The translations under genes and the position numbers were made by a program. The notes beneath the pieces were generated by a model. The model saw only the letters and a list, made by a program, of their open reading frames with translations. It was not told where the DNA came from and ran no database searches. DNA of 64,000 bases from Victivallis sp. Marseille-Q1083 (GTDB taxonomy: Bacteria; Verrucomicrobiota; Lentisphaeria; Victivallales; Victivallaceae). This document shows, in pieces, positions 56,132 through 63,725 of this stretch; position 1 is the first letter of the stretch; each line of letters opens with the position of its first letter. The stretch spans positions 1,416,001-1,480,000 of the forward strand of contig NZ_CAHJXL010000001.1 in assembly GCF_903645315.1 (NCBI RefSeq), given 5' to 3'.

Positions 56132-57023
56132 GGACCTACGACATTCCAGACCACAAGCTTCGCGATTTCAGCTTACCGCTGAAATCTTGTCGGACCGCTG
56201 ACAATTCTCGGCAACCGCCCGGTGGGCTGGCGGTAAGCGCCGGAAATACCGGCGCTTCTGAAGAATAACTTCGCTCCGGTGAAGCCGGAGCGACCAGCGG
56301 TGTCCGCCCGCTGGACCGCGTCCGGGTACGACCCGGAGCGATGATTTTTTATTGGGACCTATGACATTCCCGACCACAAGCTTCGTGATTTCAGCTTACC
56401 GCTGAAATCTTGTCAGACCGCTGACAATTCTCGGCAACCGCCCGGTGGGCTGGCGGTAAGCGCCGGAAATACCGGCGCTTCTGAAGAATAACTTCGCTCC
56501 GGTGAAGCCAGAGCGACCAGCGGTGTCCGCCCGCTGGACCGCGTCCGGATACGACCTGGAGCGATGGTTTTTTATTGGGACCTATGACATTCCCGACCAC
56601 AAGCTTCGCAATTTCAGCTTACCGCTGAAATCTTGTCGGACCGCTGACAACTCTCGGCAATCGCCCGGTGGGCTGGCGGTAAGCGCCGGAAATACCGGCG
56701 CTTCTGAAGAATAACTTCGCTCCGGTGAAGCCAGAGCGACCAGCGGTGTCCGCTCGCTGGACCGCGTCCGGGTACGACCCGGAGCGATGATTTTTTATTG
56801 GGACCTATAACATTCCCGACCACAAGCTTCGCGATTTCAGCTTACCGCTGAAATCTTGTCGGACCGCTGACAATTCTCGGCAACCGCCCGGTGGGCTGGC
56901 GGTAAGCACCGGAAATACCGGCGCTTCTGAAGAATAACTTCGCTCCGGTGAAGCCGGAGCGACCAGCGGTGTCCGCCCGCTGGACCGCGTCCGGGTACGA
57001 CCCGGAGCGATGGTTTTTTACTG
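56101..57023. repeat. four tandem copies of a 223-bp hairpin-rich repeat plus a partial fifth
   Basis: Unit starts at GGGTACGACC: 56101, 56324, 56547, 56770 and 56993 (partial), exactly 223 bp apart and almost identical. Each unit is a chain of perfect or near-perfect stems. In unit 1 these are GATTTCAGC/GCTGAAATC (56164-56186), ACCGCC/GGCGGT (56214-56234), AAGCGCCGG/CCGGCGCTT (56235-56257), CGCTCCGG/CCGGAGCG (56272-56292) and CCAGCGG/CCGCTGG (56294-56314), plus CCGGGT/ACCCGG at the junction. Units 2 and 3 break one stem (CCGGAGCG to CCAGAGCG). The period is not a multiple of 3, and the same 69-residue frame recurs inside each unit, which is best read as a by-product. Lies between convergent genes. 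Confidence 0.95.
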
Positions 57024-57035
57024 TTTGAATTCGCT

Positions 57036-57902
57036 TCAATTACGCGGCAAATTCCGCAGTTGCCCGGCCACCCGTTCGGCCAACGGCAAATCCGGCAACA
57101 CCAGATCGGGCAGACGTGAAAACGGAATCATTTCCACCGTCAACGGGCCGTTGTAATTATTTTCCTGCAATGCCGCAAACAAGGCCGGGAAATCGACCGC
57201 TCCCTCCAGCAGGTCGTCACCAAAGCCGTGCAGGCCGCCGCAACAGTCATTCTCGACAAAATTCTTAAGGTGAATCGCCTTGATGCGCGACCCCAGAATT
57301 TCAACGTAATCCTGTGGCCGGCCGATATAACAGCAGTTGCCGACATCCAGATAACTGCCGATATATTCGGACCGGAATTGATCGAGATAATAACGCCACT
57401 CCATCGGCGAAAGCAGAAAACGGTTCCAGACATTTTCCAGCGCGATGGCTACCCCGAGACGACGCGCCAGCGGTTCCAGTTCGGTCAACGATTTGACCGA
57501 CTGATCCCACACCGTCCGATAGGGCAATACCGGTCTCGCCGGTTCCCAGGCCACCCGGGTGGCGCCGGGCACCATCAATACCGCTTCGACGCCAATCCAA
57601 CTGCCGATTTCGAGATAACGCCGGGTGAAGGCCAGCGCCTGCTGCCGTTCGGCCTCCTCGCCGGCCCCCAGCGAACACCCCCAGTAAAAACCGGTCGCCA
57701 GCGTCCGCAAGCCGATCCGGTGCGCATCGGCATAGGCGCGAATTTTACGGCACTCTTCCTCGGTAATCTCGACCGGCAGCGCATCTCCGACCGTCAACTC
57801 AACGCCGTCGAGCCGCTGTTCGACGGCAAAATCGATAAACTCATACGGTGTGCGTTCCCCGGAAAATCCGCCGAACACCCAATAATTCAATGCTTTATAC
57901 AT
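57036..57902 (-). CDS. sugar phosphate isomerase/epimerase (xylose-isomerase-like TIM barrel)
   Basis: 288 residues. AP-endonuclease-2/xylose-isomerase-like fold: DGVELTVGDALP, VAIALENVWNRFLLSP (Glu ligand), GSYLDVGNCCYIGRPQD (Asp ligand), IKAIHLKNFVEND (His) and GPLTVEMIPFSR (Glu). Substrate unknown. Its start overlaps the end of the Gfo/Idh/MocA gene by 8 bases; such pairs are often inositol- or keto-sugar-handling. Ends beside the repeat array. Confidence 0.9.
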   Translation of the reverse strand: MYKALNYWVFGGFSGERTPYEFIDFAVEQRLDGVELTVGDALPVEITEEECRKIRAYADAHRIGLRTLATGFYWGCSLGAGEEAERQQALAFTRRYLEIGSWIGVEAVLMVPGATRVAWEPARPVLPYRTVWDQSVKSLTELEPLARRLGVAIALENVWNRFLLSPMEWRYYLDQFRSEYIGSYLDVGNCCYIGRPQDYVEILGSRIKAIHLKNFVENDCCGGLHGFGDDLLEGAVDFPALFAALQENNYNGPLTVEMIPFSRLPDLVLPDLPLAERVAGQLRNLPRN

Positions 57903-58947
57903 ATTCCACCTTTTCTTCCATTCCGGATTCCACCGATTTGGCTTCGGCCAGTATGACCGCGTAAGAGTCTAGAATCTGCTCAAGAGTCTGGTAACGGTCC
58001 GGCACGATATTTTCTTTCACGCAATCGACGAAATAAGCGAGCTGCCGATGCCAGCCGGTCGGCAAAGCCGGATCGGCCACTTGAGGCGTTTCAACCCGAC
58101 CGTCGTTCCAGTAGATCTGATAACCAGCCGCGGAAAAACGCAATGTCGCCCGTTCCGTCACCAGCAGGAAGCCCATTTCAAATCCGGCCTGTCTGGCCAG
58201 ATCCCATCCCCCCTCGGCAACGATCAAAGCGCCGTCGCCATAACGGTAACTGGTAACCACATGGTCGACGCCGCCGGCGGAGACCACCCCTTTGACGCCG
58301 GAAGCGAATACCGTCTCCGGCCGGCCGAAGAAATAGCAGACCGCATCGGTATCGTGCAGGTGCAGATCGAGCAGCGCGCCACCGGAGCGTTCCGGGTCCA
58401 TGAACCAGTTTTCCCAGGCGTTGCCGTCGACCGACGGCGACAGGCGGGTAAAGTTGGCGGTCCGGATTCTGCCGATCGCACCGGAACGGTACAATTCGCG
58501 GGCATGGCGATATTCCGGCCAGGCGCGGATGCACATGCCGACATTGAAAAATCCGGGAGAACGGCGGACCGCCCCGGCGATCGCCAGCATTTCCTCCCGG
58601 TTGCGGCACAACGGTTTCTCACAGAAAACGTGTTTGCCGGCCGCCAAAGCCGCCAGAACGTAACGGGCGTGATCGTTGGTCGGCACACAGATGTCGACTA
58701 CATCGACATCCGGACTGGCAATCAAATCCAGTGCGTCGTCGAAGACGGCAATGCCGCCCAAATCCAGCAACCGGGAATTGTCGCCGCCGCCGATATTGCC
58801 GACCACCTTGCTGACATCGCCGGCCCGCTTGGCCGGATCGACATCGGCGACGGCGACCACTTCGGCGGCGGCGAGATCGCGGTAAATGCCGAAATGCGTC
58901 GTTCCCATGAACCCCAGGCCGATCAGGCCGATTCTGACTTTTTCCAT
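57895..58947 (-). CDS. Gfo/Idh/MocA-family NAD(P)-dependent oxidoreductase
   Basis: 350 residues from the ATG at 58947, with GGAAGGA 9 bases upstream (the frame is open to 59013). Rossmann motif IGLIGLGFMGTTH (6-18), DVVDICVPTNDHARYVLAALAAGKHVFCEKPLCRN with the EKP catalytic-lysine segment (cited in part), and a C-terminal sheet domain with GGALLDLHLHDTDA. Oxidises or reduces a sugar or cyclitol; substrate unknown. First gene of a two-gene operon with a promoter at 59033-59061. Confidence 0.92.
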   Translation of the reverse strand: MEKVRIGLIGLGFMGTTHFGIYRDLAAAEVVAVADVDPAKRAGDVSKVVGNIGGGDNSRLLDLGGIAVFDDALDLIASPDVDVVDICVPTNDHARYVLAALAAGKHVFCEKPLCRNREEMLAIAGAVRRSPGFFNVGMCIRAWPEYRHARELYRSGAIGRIRTANFTRLSPSVDGNAWENWFMDPERSGGALLDLHLHDTDAVCYFFGRPETVFASGVKGVVSAGGVDHVVTSYRYGDGALIVAEGGWDLARQAGFEMGFLLVTERATLRFSAAGYQIYWNDGRVETPQVADPALPTGWHRQLAYFVDCVKENIVPDRYQTLEQILDSYAVILAEAKSVESGMEEKVEYV

Positions 58948-59032
58948 GCTCGTCATTCCTTCCATTGATTTGGACTGTCCGTTTTTTCCGGATTCCGTTT
59001 CTCCACGCAGCAAACCGGAACTTTAATGATTA

Positions 59033-59061
59033 AGTATACCGAAACGCCATCGAAAAAACAA
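59033..59061 (-). promoter_or_regulatory. promoter of the oxidoreductase/isomerase operon
   Basis: TTGTTT, 17-base spacer, TATACT on the minus strand, 86 bases before the ATG. Confidence 0.65.
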
Positions 59062-59063
59062 TG

Positions 59064-59097
59064 GATTTCCTGGCAATCAAGTAGATTTTCCAGCAAT
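59064..59097. promoter_or_regulatory. candidate AraC-type direct-repeat operator
   Basis: GATTTCCTGGCAAT (59064-59077) and GATTTTCCAGCAAT (59084-59097), about two helical turns apart and abutting the -35 box of the oxidoreductase promoter. This is the spacing and position used by AraC-family activators, and an AraC gene starts 46 bases further on. Confidence 0.55.
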
Positions 59098-59142
59098 TTA
59101 TGCCATTTTATTTACCAAAAACCCTGACGGGAGTTTCACCGG

Positions 59143-60039
59143 ATGCCATCTCAACCGCCTTTGCCATTGGAATTGATTCTGCGACCGGAGGTGCAACGGC
59201 TGCTCGATCACTTTGCCGCCGTGATGAAAGTACGGGCGGTCTTTTTCGCCGCCGACGGCACGCCGCTCGACGATGGGCGGCGCCAGGAAGGCAACTGCGA
59301 TTACTGCCGGTTGATTCAGCAGCGTTTCCATGCCCGGCGGCAGTGTCATTATCTGGATGCCAGAATGCAGCAGGCCAGCTTGCGCTCGCGCCAGATTGAA
59401 TGCTATGTCTGCCATGCCGGGCTGGGAGAAATGATCGCGCCGGTTTTCGCCGAAGGCCAGATCGCCGGCTATATCATGATCGGTCAATTCCGGCCCCGGG
59501 CCGCCCGGCCGCCGGTTTTCGCCGACGAAACCTTACAGGCGGCCTGGGAACAACTGCCCGGTTTCAGCGAGGCGGAATTGGACGATTTGAAAGGATTGTT
59601 CCACATGCTGGTCGACTACATCGTCACCCGGGAACTGGTCGGCTGGCGGGGCGACCGCCGGCGGGAATTGATCGAACACTACCTGGAAAAACATTTGTGT
59701 GACGACATCCGTCTTGCCCAATTGGCCCGTTACGCCGGCTGCAGCGTCTCCGGCCTGACTCACTGGCTGCGGGAGCATTTTCATTGCAGCTTCAAGCAAC
59801 TGCTGACCGGCAAACGCCTGAACCGGGCTGAACAACTGCTTCGCCGCCACCCGGAATTGAGCATCGGCGAAATCGCCGCAGCGGCCGGCTTCCAGGACAA
59901 CCACTATTTTTCACGGGTTTTCCGGCAGCGCCGCGGCTGCACACCGAGCGAATGGCGCCGTACGGCGATTTCAAAAGACAAATGCGGCAATTCATACAAA
60001 AGCTCTGTCGGCCATGGCCAAATCTTTTATCCCGAATAA
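59143..60039 (+). CDS. AraC-family regulator with PocR sensory domain; 3' end altered
   Basis: 298 residues. N-terminal PocR-like ligand-binding domain (about 8-165) with cysteines in GNCDYCRLIQ, RRQCHYLD and ECYVCHAGL, which may bind a metal or cofactor. The C-terminal double HTH (about 185-285) has LARYAGCSVSGLTHWLREHF and IGEIAAAAGFQDNHYFSRVF with the family end CTPSEWRR. The last 15 residues (from about SYKSSVGHGQIFYPE) are antisense to an immunity-gene fragment, so the original tail was replaced by recombination near 59985. The DNA-binding part is complete. Divergent from the oxidoreductase operon, its likely target. Confidence 0.88.
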   Translation: MPSQPPLPLELILRPEVQRLLDHFAAVMKVRAVFFAADGTPLDDGRRQEGNCDYCRLIQQRFHARRQCHYLDARMQQASLRSRQIECYVCHAGLGEMIAPVFAEGQIAGYIMIGQFRPRAARPPVFADETLQAAWEQLPGFSEAELDDLKGLFHMLVDYIVTRELVGWRGDRRRELIEHYLEKHLCDDIRLAQLARYAGCSVSGLTHWLREHFHCSFKQLLTGKRLNRAEQLLRRHPELSIGEIAAAAGFQDNHYFSRVFRQRRGCTPSEWRRTAISKDKCGNSYKSSVGHGQIFYPE

Positions 60040-60295
60040 TTGTATCGACAAATTCATACAATAAATTACTTTTGGGAGATAATTTCTTTTGCAGAAGCAA
60101 TTGACGCAACTCTTCTCCCAATGCCCAGACATAAGATTCCCGCCATGTCCAAGGAATTGTAGACGAAAAAACAACTGGTCGAAAGTCATCACTGCAATGA
60201 AAGCACGCAGGTAATAATTCTTTATATAGCTCTTTTTCCGTCAATTCCGCTTGACAAAAGCGTTTCAATAGAACTGACATTTCTTCGGAAACCAT
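59986..60295 (-). pseudogene. truncated helical immunity-like gene (3' half lost)
   Basis: From the ATG at 60295 (AAAGGA upstream) it reads MVSEEMSVLLKRFCQAELTE...WALGEELRQLLLQKKLSPKS...FVDTIIRDKRFGHGRQSF. This is the same family as the genes at 62590 and 63198. Similarity stops just after GRQSF at about 59986, where the araC gene begins on the other strand. The frame runs on into antisense araC and has no meaning there. About 70 C-terminal codons are missing. Confidence 0.75.
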
Positions 60296-60394
60296 TAGTA
60301 AACAAGTCCTTTCGTCCAAATGAAAATTTTCTTTTTTCACTGTTCTTATTCTATCACCCATCTCCTTTCCGGTGATTTGGTCATTCCCCGGCCA

Positions 60395-60600
60395 TCAACT
60401 TTGGAGTGTTTCCGGTTCGATGCCTTCTATTTTTCGAACCAGATCACATAGAGTTCCATCTTTCAGAGCCTGAAAAACGACTAACAACAACTTCTGATCC
60501 AGGAGAGTATTATCACTGATCAATTTCTCTTCAACCTTCTCCAAGCCAACCTCACCACTCTCCCGATAAAAAAGAGCAAGAAAATAAGTTATATTTTGAA
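60395..60600 (-). pseudogene. unassigned open-frame fragment without a start
   Basis: An open frame with a protein-like sequence, ITYFLALFYRESGEVGLEKV then EEKLISDNTLLDQKLLLVVF and LKDGTLCDLVRKIEG, ends at the TGA at 60395. No start codon or ribosome-binding site precedes it, and its upstream end overlaps the stop of the next frame. Probably the 3' part of a broken gene; family not recognised. Confidence 0.35.
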
Positions 60601-60795
60601 AATATCCAATAGTTTATTGCGCTGCCAGCTATTTTCCCCTGCAAAACTTAAATCGTAAAAACTTCCCATTCCGGCACGAAGACTAAGGTAAGTATTTACC
60701 GAACGCTGTTGATCCCATTCGTCAATCGACTTCTTGATCCAATTAACCCAATAATCTTCTTGTTCTAAAACCAACAGCAAATGAGAGGCGACCAA
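60589..60795 (-). CDS. short protein resembling DUF6966-type immunity proteins, probably 5' truncated
   Basis: 68 residues with a TTG start and no good ribosome-binding site. YWVNWIKKSIDEWDQQRS followed by SLRAGMGSFYDLSF recalls the conserved GGMGSxxDL region of small DUF6966-like proteins common in toxin-immunity loci. It begins 4 bases after the stop of the preceding immunity-like gene, which itself lost its C-terminus; the two look spliced together by a deletion. Confidence 0.45.
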   Translation of the reverse strand: MVASHLLLVLEQEDYWVNWIKKSIDEWDQQRSVNTYLSLRAGMGSFYDLSFAGENSWQRNKLLDIFKI

Positions 60796-60799
60796 AACA

Positions 60800-61195
60800 T
60801 CACGATAATAACTTATAAAAATTATCTAAATCATAACGTGCCATAGGTGGAAGCTCTGCTGTGGCTCCATAGGGAATTTTAAGACTTCTTGTGCCATATT
60901 TCAGGTCTGGTTTTCCTAATTGCTTTTCAAAATCTTCATAAGAACTTTGAAAAGTAATTTCAAATGGCAGCTCTCCTTGAAAAGGACGAAAACCTTCGTA
61001 GCCTTTAGCCCCAATCAAATGTATGGCAGTGAAAGTTGAATCTTCAAAATGTAATTCGATGCCGTGCTTCCTTAGCGCTACAATATCCCGACCAGCCGAT
61101 TTTTGAAATCTTCCTTTCCAATCATATTTTTGCATAAAAGCAATCACTTCCGGATCATCCTGCGGCCTGCCAACCATTTTGAGATATTCACACAT
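60800..61195 (-). CDS. immunity-like protein, family MCEYLKMVGRPQ, C-terminally shortened
   Basis: 131 residues from the ATG at 61195 (a TTG at 61216 is in frame). Begins MCEYLKMVGRPQDDPEVIAF, with GYEGFRPFQGELPFEITFQS (about 67-86) and SSYEDFEKQLGKPDLKYG next. The pattern 'Y/F-x-G-x-LPF...S-x-E-D-x-x-x-LGxP' is seen in many small proteins beside polymorphic toxins. Compared with the copies at 61431 and 62057 it lacks about 35 C-terminal residues. Function inferred from pattern and context. Confidence 0.65.
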   Translation of the reverse strand: MCEYLKMVGRPQDDPEVIAFMQKYDWKGRFQKSAGRDIVALRKHGIELHFEDSTFTAIHLIGAKGYEGFRPFQGELPFEITFQSSYEDFEKQLGKPDLKYGTRSLKIPYGATAELPPMARYDLDNFYKLLS

Positions 61196-61260
61196 GTTAT
61201 ACCTGGGTTGAATCAAACTATAAAGAATGATTCATATTCTTATTTCAACTTCCTTTTCTG

Positions 61261-61332
61261 TCATTCATATTTTTGCAGGAAATCAAGCACTTCCGGAGCA
61301 TCCTGCGGCCTGCCGATTATTTTAAGACATGC
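61261..61332 (-). pseudogene. remnant of a second immunity-like gene (1)
   Basis: In-frame text GRPQDAPEVLDFLQKYE then stop, without a start codon; it parallels GRPQDDPEVIAFMQKYD of the intact copies. It follows the mini-gene at 61317 in a different frame. A near-identical remnant lies at 62001-62072. Confidence 0.6.
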
Positions 61333-61373
61333 TTCTTGTTAAGACTTTTAACCATTTTGAGATATTCACACAT
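61317..61373 (-). pseudogene. 18-codon deletion derivative of an immunity-like gene
   Basis: MCEYLKMVKSLNKKHVLK: the first seven codons match the family start and the last eleven match the end of the gene at 62057-62563. An internal deletion of about 150 codons joined them. Whether the peptide is made is unknown. Confidence 0.7.
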
Positions 61374-61430
61374 GTTAAGATATTTAACCTTACCTGAGTT
61401 GAATCAAACTATAAAGAATGATTCATATTC

Positions 61431-61922
61431 TTATTTCAACTTCCTTTTTCTTTCATTTATGATCTTCGGTCCATAAGCTGGAGCTAAAAAACTAATCATC
61501 AGAATATTTCGAAAATTATCATCTTTGAATTTAATCTTCATTATATAATTCCCGAAATCATAAAATATCATAGGTGGAAAATCTATTACGTCTCCATAGG
61601 GAATTTTGAGACAACTACTACCATATTCCAGGACTGGTTTTCCCAATTTTTTCTCAATATCTTCATAGGAACTTTGAAAAGTAATTTCAAATGGCAGCTC
61701 TCCTTGAAAAGGACGACAACCTTCGCAGCCTTTAGGCCCAACCAAATGCATGGCAATTAAAGTTGAATCTTCAAATTGTAATTCTATACCGTGCTTCGCC
61801 AATGTTACAATATCCCGACCAGCCGAATTTTTAAATCTTCCTTTCCAATCATATTTTTGCATAAAAGCAATCACTTCCGGATCATCCTGCGGCCTGCCAA
61901 CCATTTTGAGATATTCACACAT
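61431..61922 (-). CDS. immunity-like protein, family MCEYLKMVGRPQ
   Basis: 163 residues. Same family as 60800 and 62057: MCEYLKMVGRPQDDPEVIAF, GCEGCRPFQGELPFEITFQS, SSYEDIEKKLGKPVLEYG, then a C-terminal part with NILMISFLAPAYGP close to the 62057 protein. GGTAAGG lies some 15 bases upstream. Copies differ mostly in the C-terminal half, as expected for immunity proteins that track changing toxins (inference). Confidence 0.7.
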   Translation of the reverse strand: MCEYLKMVGRPQDDPEVIAFMQKYDWKGRFKNSAGRDIVTLAKHGIELQFEDSTLIAMHLVGPKGCEGCRPFQGELPFEITFQSSYEDIEKKLGKPVLEYGSSCLKIPYGDVIDFPPMIFYDFGNYIMKIKFKDDNFRNILMISFLAPAYGPKIINERKRKLK

Positions 61923-62000
61923 GTTAAGATATTTAACCTTACCTGGGTTGAATCAAACTATAAAGAATGATTCATATTCTTATTTCAACTTCCTTTTCTT

Positions 62001-62072
62001 TCATTCATATTTTTGCAGGAAAGCAAGCACTTCCGGAGCATCCTGCGGCCTGCCGATTATTTTAAGACATGC
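62001..62072 (-). pseudogene. remnant of a second immunity-like gene (2)
   Basis: GRPQDAPEVLAFLQKYE then stop, no start codon. It sits directly after, and out of frame with, the end of the 62057 gene; the same arrangement is at 61261-61332, so the block was duplicated. Confidence 0.6.
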
Positions 62073-62563
62073 TTCTTGTTAAGACTTTTAACCAGTTTGA
62101 TATCTGGCACATAAGCTGGAGCGATAAAACTAATCACCGTAATATTTTGAAAACTATCATCTCTAAATCCAATCGTCATTGTAAAATTCTCCAAATCATA
62201 ACGTACTATAGGTGGAAGATCTATTGTAGATCCATTATGAGGGAATTTAAGAATTCTTTTACCATATTTCAGGTCTGGTCTTCCGAATTGCTTTTCAAAA
62301 TCTTCATAAGAACTTTGAAAAGTAATTTCAAATGGCAGCTCTCCTTGAAAAGGACGAAAACCTTCGCAACCTTTAGGCCCAATCAAATGTATGGCAGTGA
62401 AAGTTGAATCTTCAAAATGTAATTCGATGCCGTGCTTCCTTAGCGCTACAATATCCCGACCAGCCGATTTTTGAAATCTTCCTTTCCAATCATATTTTTG
62501 CATAAAAGCAATCACTTCCGGATCATCCTGCGGCCTGCCAACCATTTTGAGATATTCACACAC
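62057..62563 (-). CDS. immunity-like protein, family MCEYLKMVGRPQ (GTG start)
   Basis: 168 residues from the GTG at 62563, with GGAAAGGA 8 bases upstream; sister genes have ATG at this codon (VCEYLKM against MCEYLKM). Blocks GCEGFRPFQGELPFEITFQS and SSYEDFEKQFGRPDLKYG, then FQNITVISFIAPAYVPD and the tail KSLNKKHVLK. The open frame upstream to 62659 belongs to the end of the neighbouring gene in another frame. Confidence 0.7.
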   Translation of the reverse strand: MCEYLKMVGRPQDDPEVIAFMQKYDWKGRFQKSAGRDIVALRKHGIELHFEDSTFTAIHLIGPKGCEGFRPFQGELPFEITFQSSYEDFEKQFGRPDLKYGKRILKFPHNGSTIDLPPIVRYDLENFTMTIGFRDDSFQNITVISFIAPAYVPDIKLVKSLNKKHVLK

Positions 62564-62589
62564 AAGAAACGTCCTTTCCAAGAAGATAT

Positions 62590-63123
62590 TTATGCTCCGG
62601 CTTGTTCCGTGGCTTGGGTCGCCCTCTCTATATAGCGCCTGGCTTCTTTCCGATTCCAAACGTAATCCGGAGATTTTACCATCTCCGCAACAATGGGCGC
62701 CAGGCGATATTCTTTTAAGCGCCGAAGGGCATATACCACATGGCCAACCACATCGTGATCCGACAACGAAGCTTTTAGAAATTCAAAGTCATAGCGCTTC
62801 AATTTCGGCAGCAGCATAAAAAAACTCTGTCGGCCATGGCCAAATCTTTTATCTCGAATAATTGTATCGACAAATTCATACAATAAATTACTTTTGGGAG
62901 ATAATTTCTTTTGCAGAAGTAATTGACGCAACTCTTCTCCCAAGGCCCAGACATAAAATTCCCGCCATGTCCAAGGAGGTGCCGCTGGGTTCGGGAATAT
63001 ATCTGGTCGAATTTCCTCACTGCAATGAAAGCACGCAGCTAATAATTCTTTATATAGCTCTTTTTCCGTCAATTCTGCTTGACAAAAGCGTTTCAATAAA
63101 GTTGACATTTCCTTGGAAATCAT
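62590..63123 (-). CDS. helical immunity-like protein (copy 2)
   Basis: 177 residues. Almost identical to the 63198 protein from about residue 60 on: WALGEELRQLLLQKKLSPKS, FVDTIIRDKRFGHGRQSFFM, LKRYDFEFLKASLSDHDVVG, HVVYALRRLKEYRLAPIVAE. The first 55 residues diverge. Helix-rich, HEAT-like pattern; soluble. It is preceded by a remnant of a toxin tip (63128-63193), meaning this was once a toxin-immunity pair of its own. Confidence 0.72.
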   Translation of the reverse strand: MISKEMSTLLKRFCQAELTEKELYKELLAACFHCSEEIRPDIFPNPAAPPWTWREFYVWALGEELRQLLLQKKLSPKSNLLYEFVDTIIRDKRFGHGRQSFFMLLPKLKRYDFEFLKASLSDHDVVGHVVYALRRLKEYRLAPIVAEMVKSPDYVWNRKEARRYIERATQATEQAGA

Positions 63124-63127
63124 TTTT

Positions 63128-63193
63128 CTACTCCATTTTTTTGTTTAATTCTTTTATAATTATATGTAATGCATCTTGTGGATCACCCGGAAG
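63128..63193 (-). pseudogene. orphan toxin C-terminal tip
   Basis: An in-frame stretch with no start reads PGDPQDALHIIIKELNKKME and stops at 63128. It aligns with the end of the toxin at 63725-64000 (NDPQNALNIIIKELNKKVE). Only the last 20 or so codons are left, 4 bases before the 62590-63123 immunity gene. Confidence 0.8.
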
Positions 63194-63197
63194 ACAT

Positions 63198-63725
63198 TTA
63201 TGATCCGGCTTGTTCCGCGGCTTGGGTCGCCCTCTCTATATAGCGCCCGGCTTCTTTCCGATTCCAAACGTAATCCGGGGATTTTACCATCTCCGCGACA
63301 ATGGGCGCCAGGCGGTATTCCTTTAAGCATAGAAGCGCATATACCACATGGCCGACCACATCGTGGTCCGACAATGAGGCTTTCAGAAATTCAAAGTCAT
63401 AGCGCTTCAATTTCGGCAGCAACATAAAAAAGCTCTGCCGGCCTCGACCAAATCTTTTATCCCGGATAACTGTGTCGACAAATTCATACAACAAATTGTT
63501 TTTGGGAGATAATTTCTTTTGCAGAAGTAATTGACGCAACTCCTCTCCTAGTCTCCAGACATGAGTTTCCCGCCATGACCAAGGATTATCATAAGGGATA
63601 GCCGTAGGTCGGACCATGTCACTACAATTTAAACATTCCTTCAGTAATTCTTCGAAAAACTCTTTTTCTGCAATTTTATTTTGACAAAAACAATCTGACA
63701 AAAAATTCATTCTTTCTGTAGTCAT
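63198..63725 (-). CDS. helical immunity-like protein, partner of the toxin
   Basis: 175 residues. Its ATG shares one base with the toxin stop (TAATG), so the two are translated together, the normal layout for a toxin and its immunity protein. Blocks WRLGEELRQLLLQKKLSPKN, FVDTVIRDKRFGRGRQSFFM, LKRYDFEFLKASLSDHDVVG and the end YVWNRKEAGRYIERATQ. Helix-rich, no signal peptide, so it would act in the cytosol. Its exact immunity family is not named. Confidence 0.78.
   Translation of the reverse strand: MTTERMNFLSDCFCQNKIAEKEFFEELLKECLNCSDMVRPTAIPYDNPWSWRETHVWRLGEELRQLLLQKKLSPKNNLLYEFVDTVIRDKRFGRGRQSFFMLLPKLKRYDFEFLKASLSDHDVVGHVVYALLCLKEYRLAPIVAEMVKSPDYVWNRKEAGRYIERATQAAEQAGS

Noticed and set aside
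56101-57023. CRISPR array
   Set aside because: Units are 223 bp and contiguous, without unique spacers; no cas gene nearby.
56168-57039. Four recurring 65-69-residue open frames in the 223-bp repeats
   Set aside because: They recur only because the DNA repeats. No ribosome-binding site is seen, and their content is set by the hairpin arms. Treated as non-coding.
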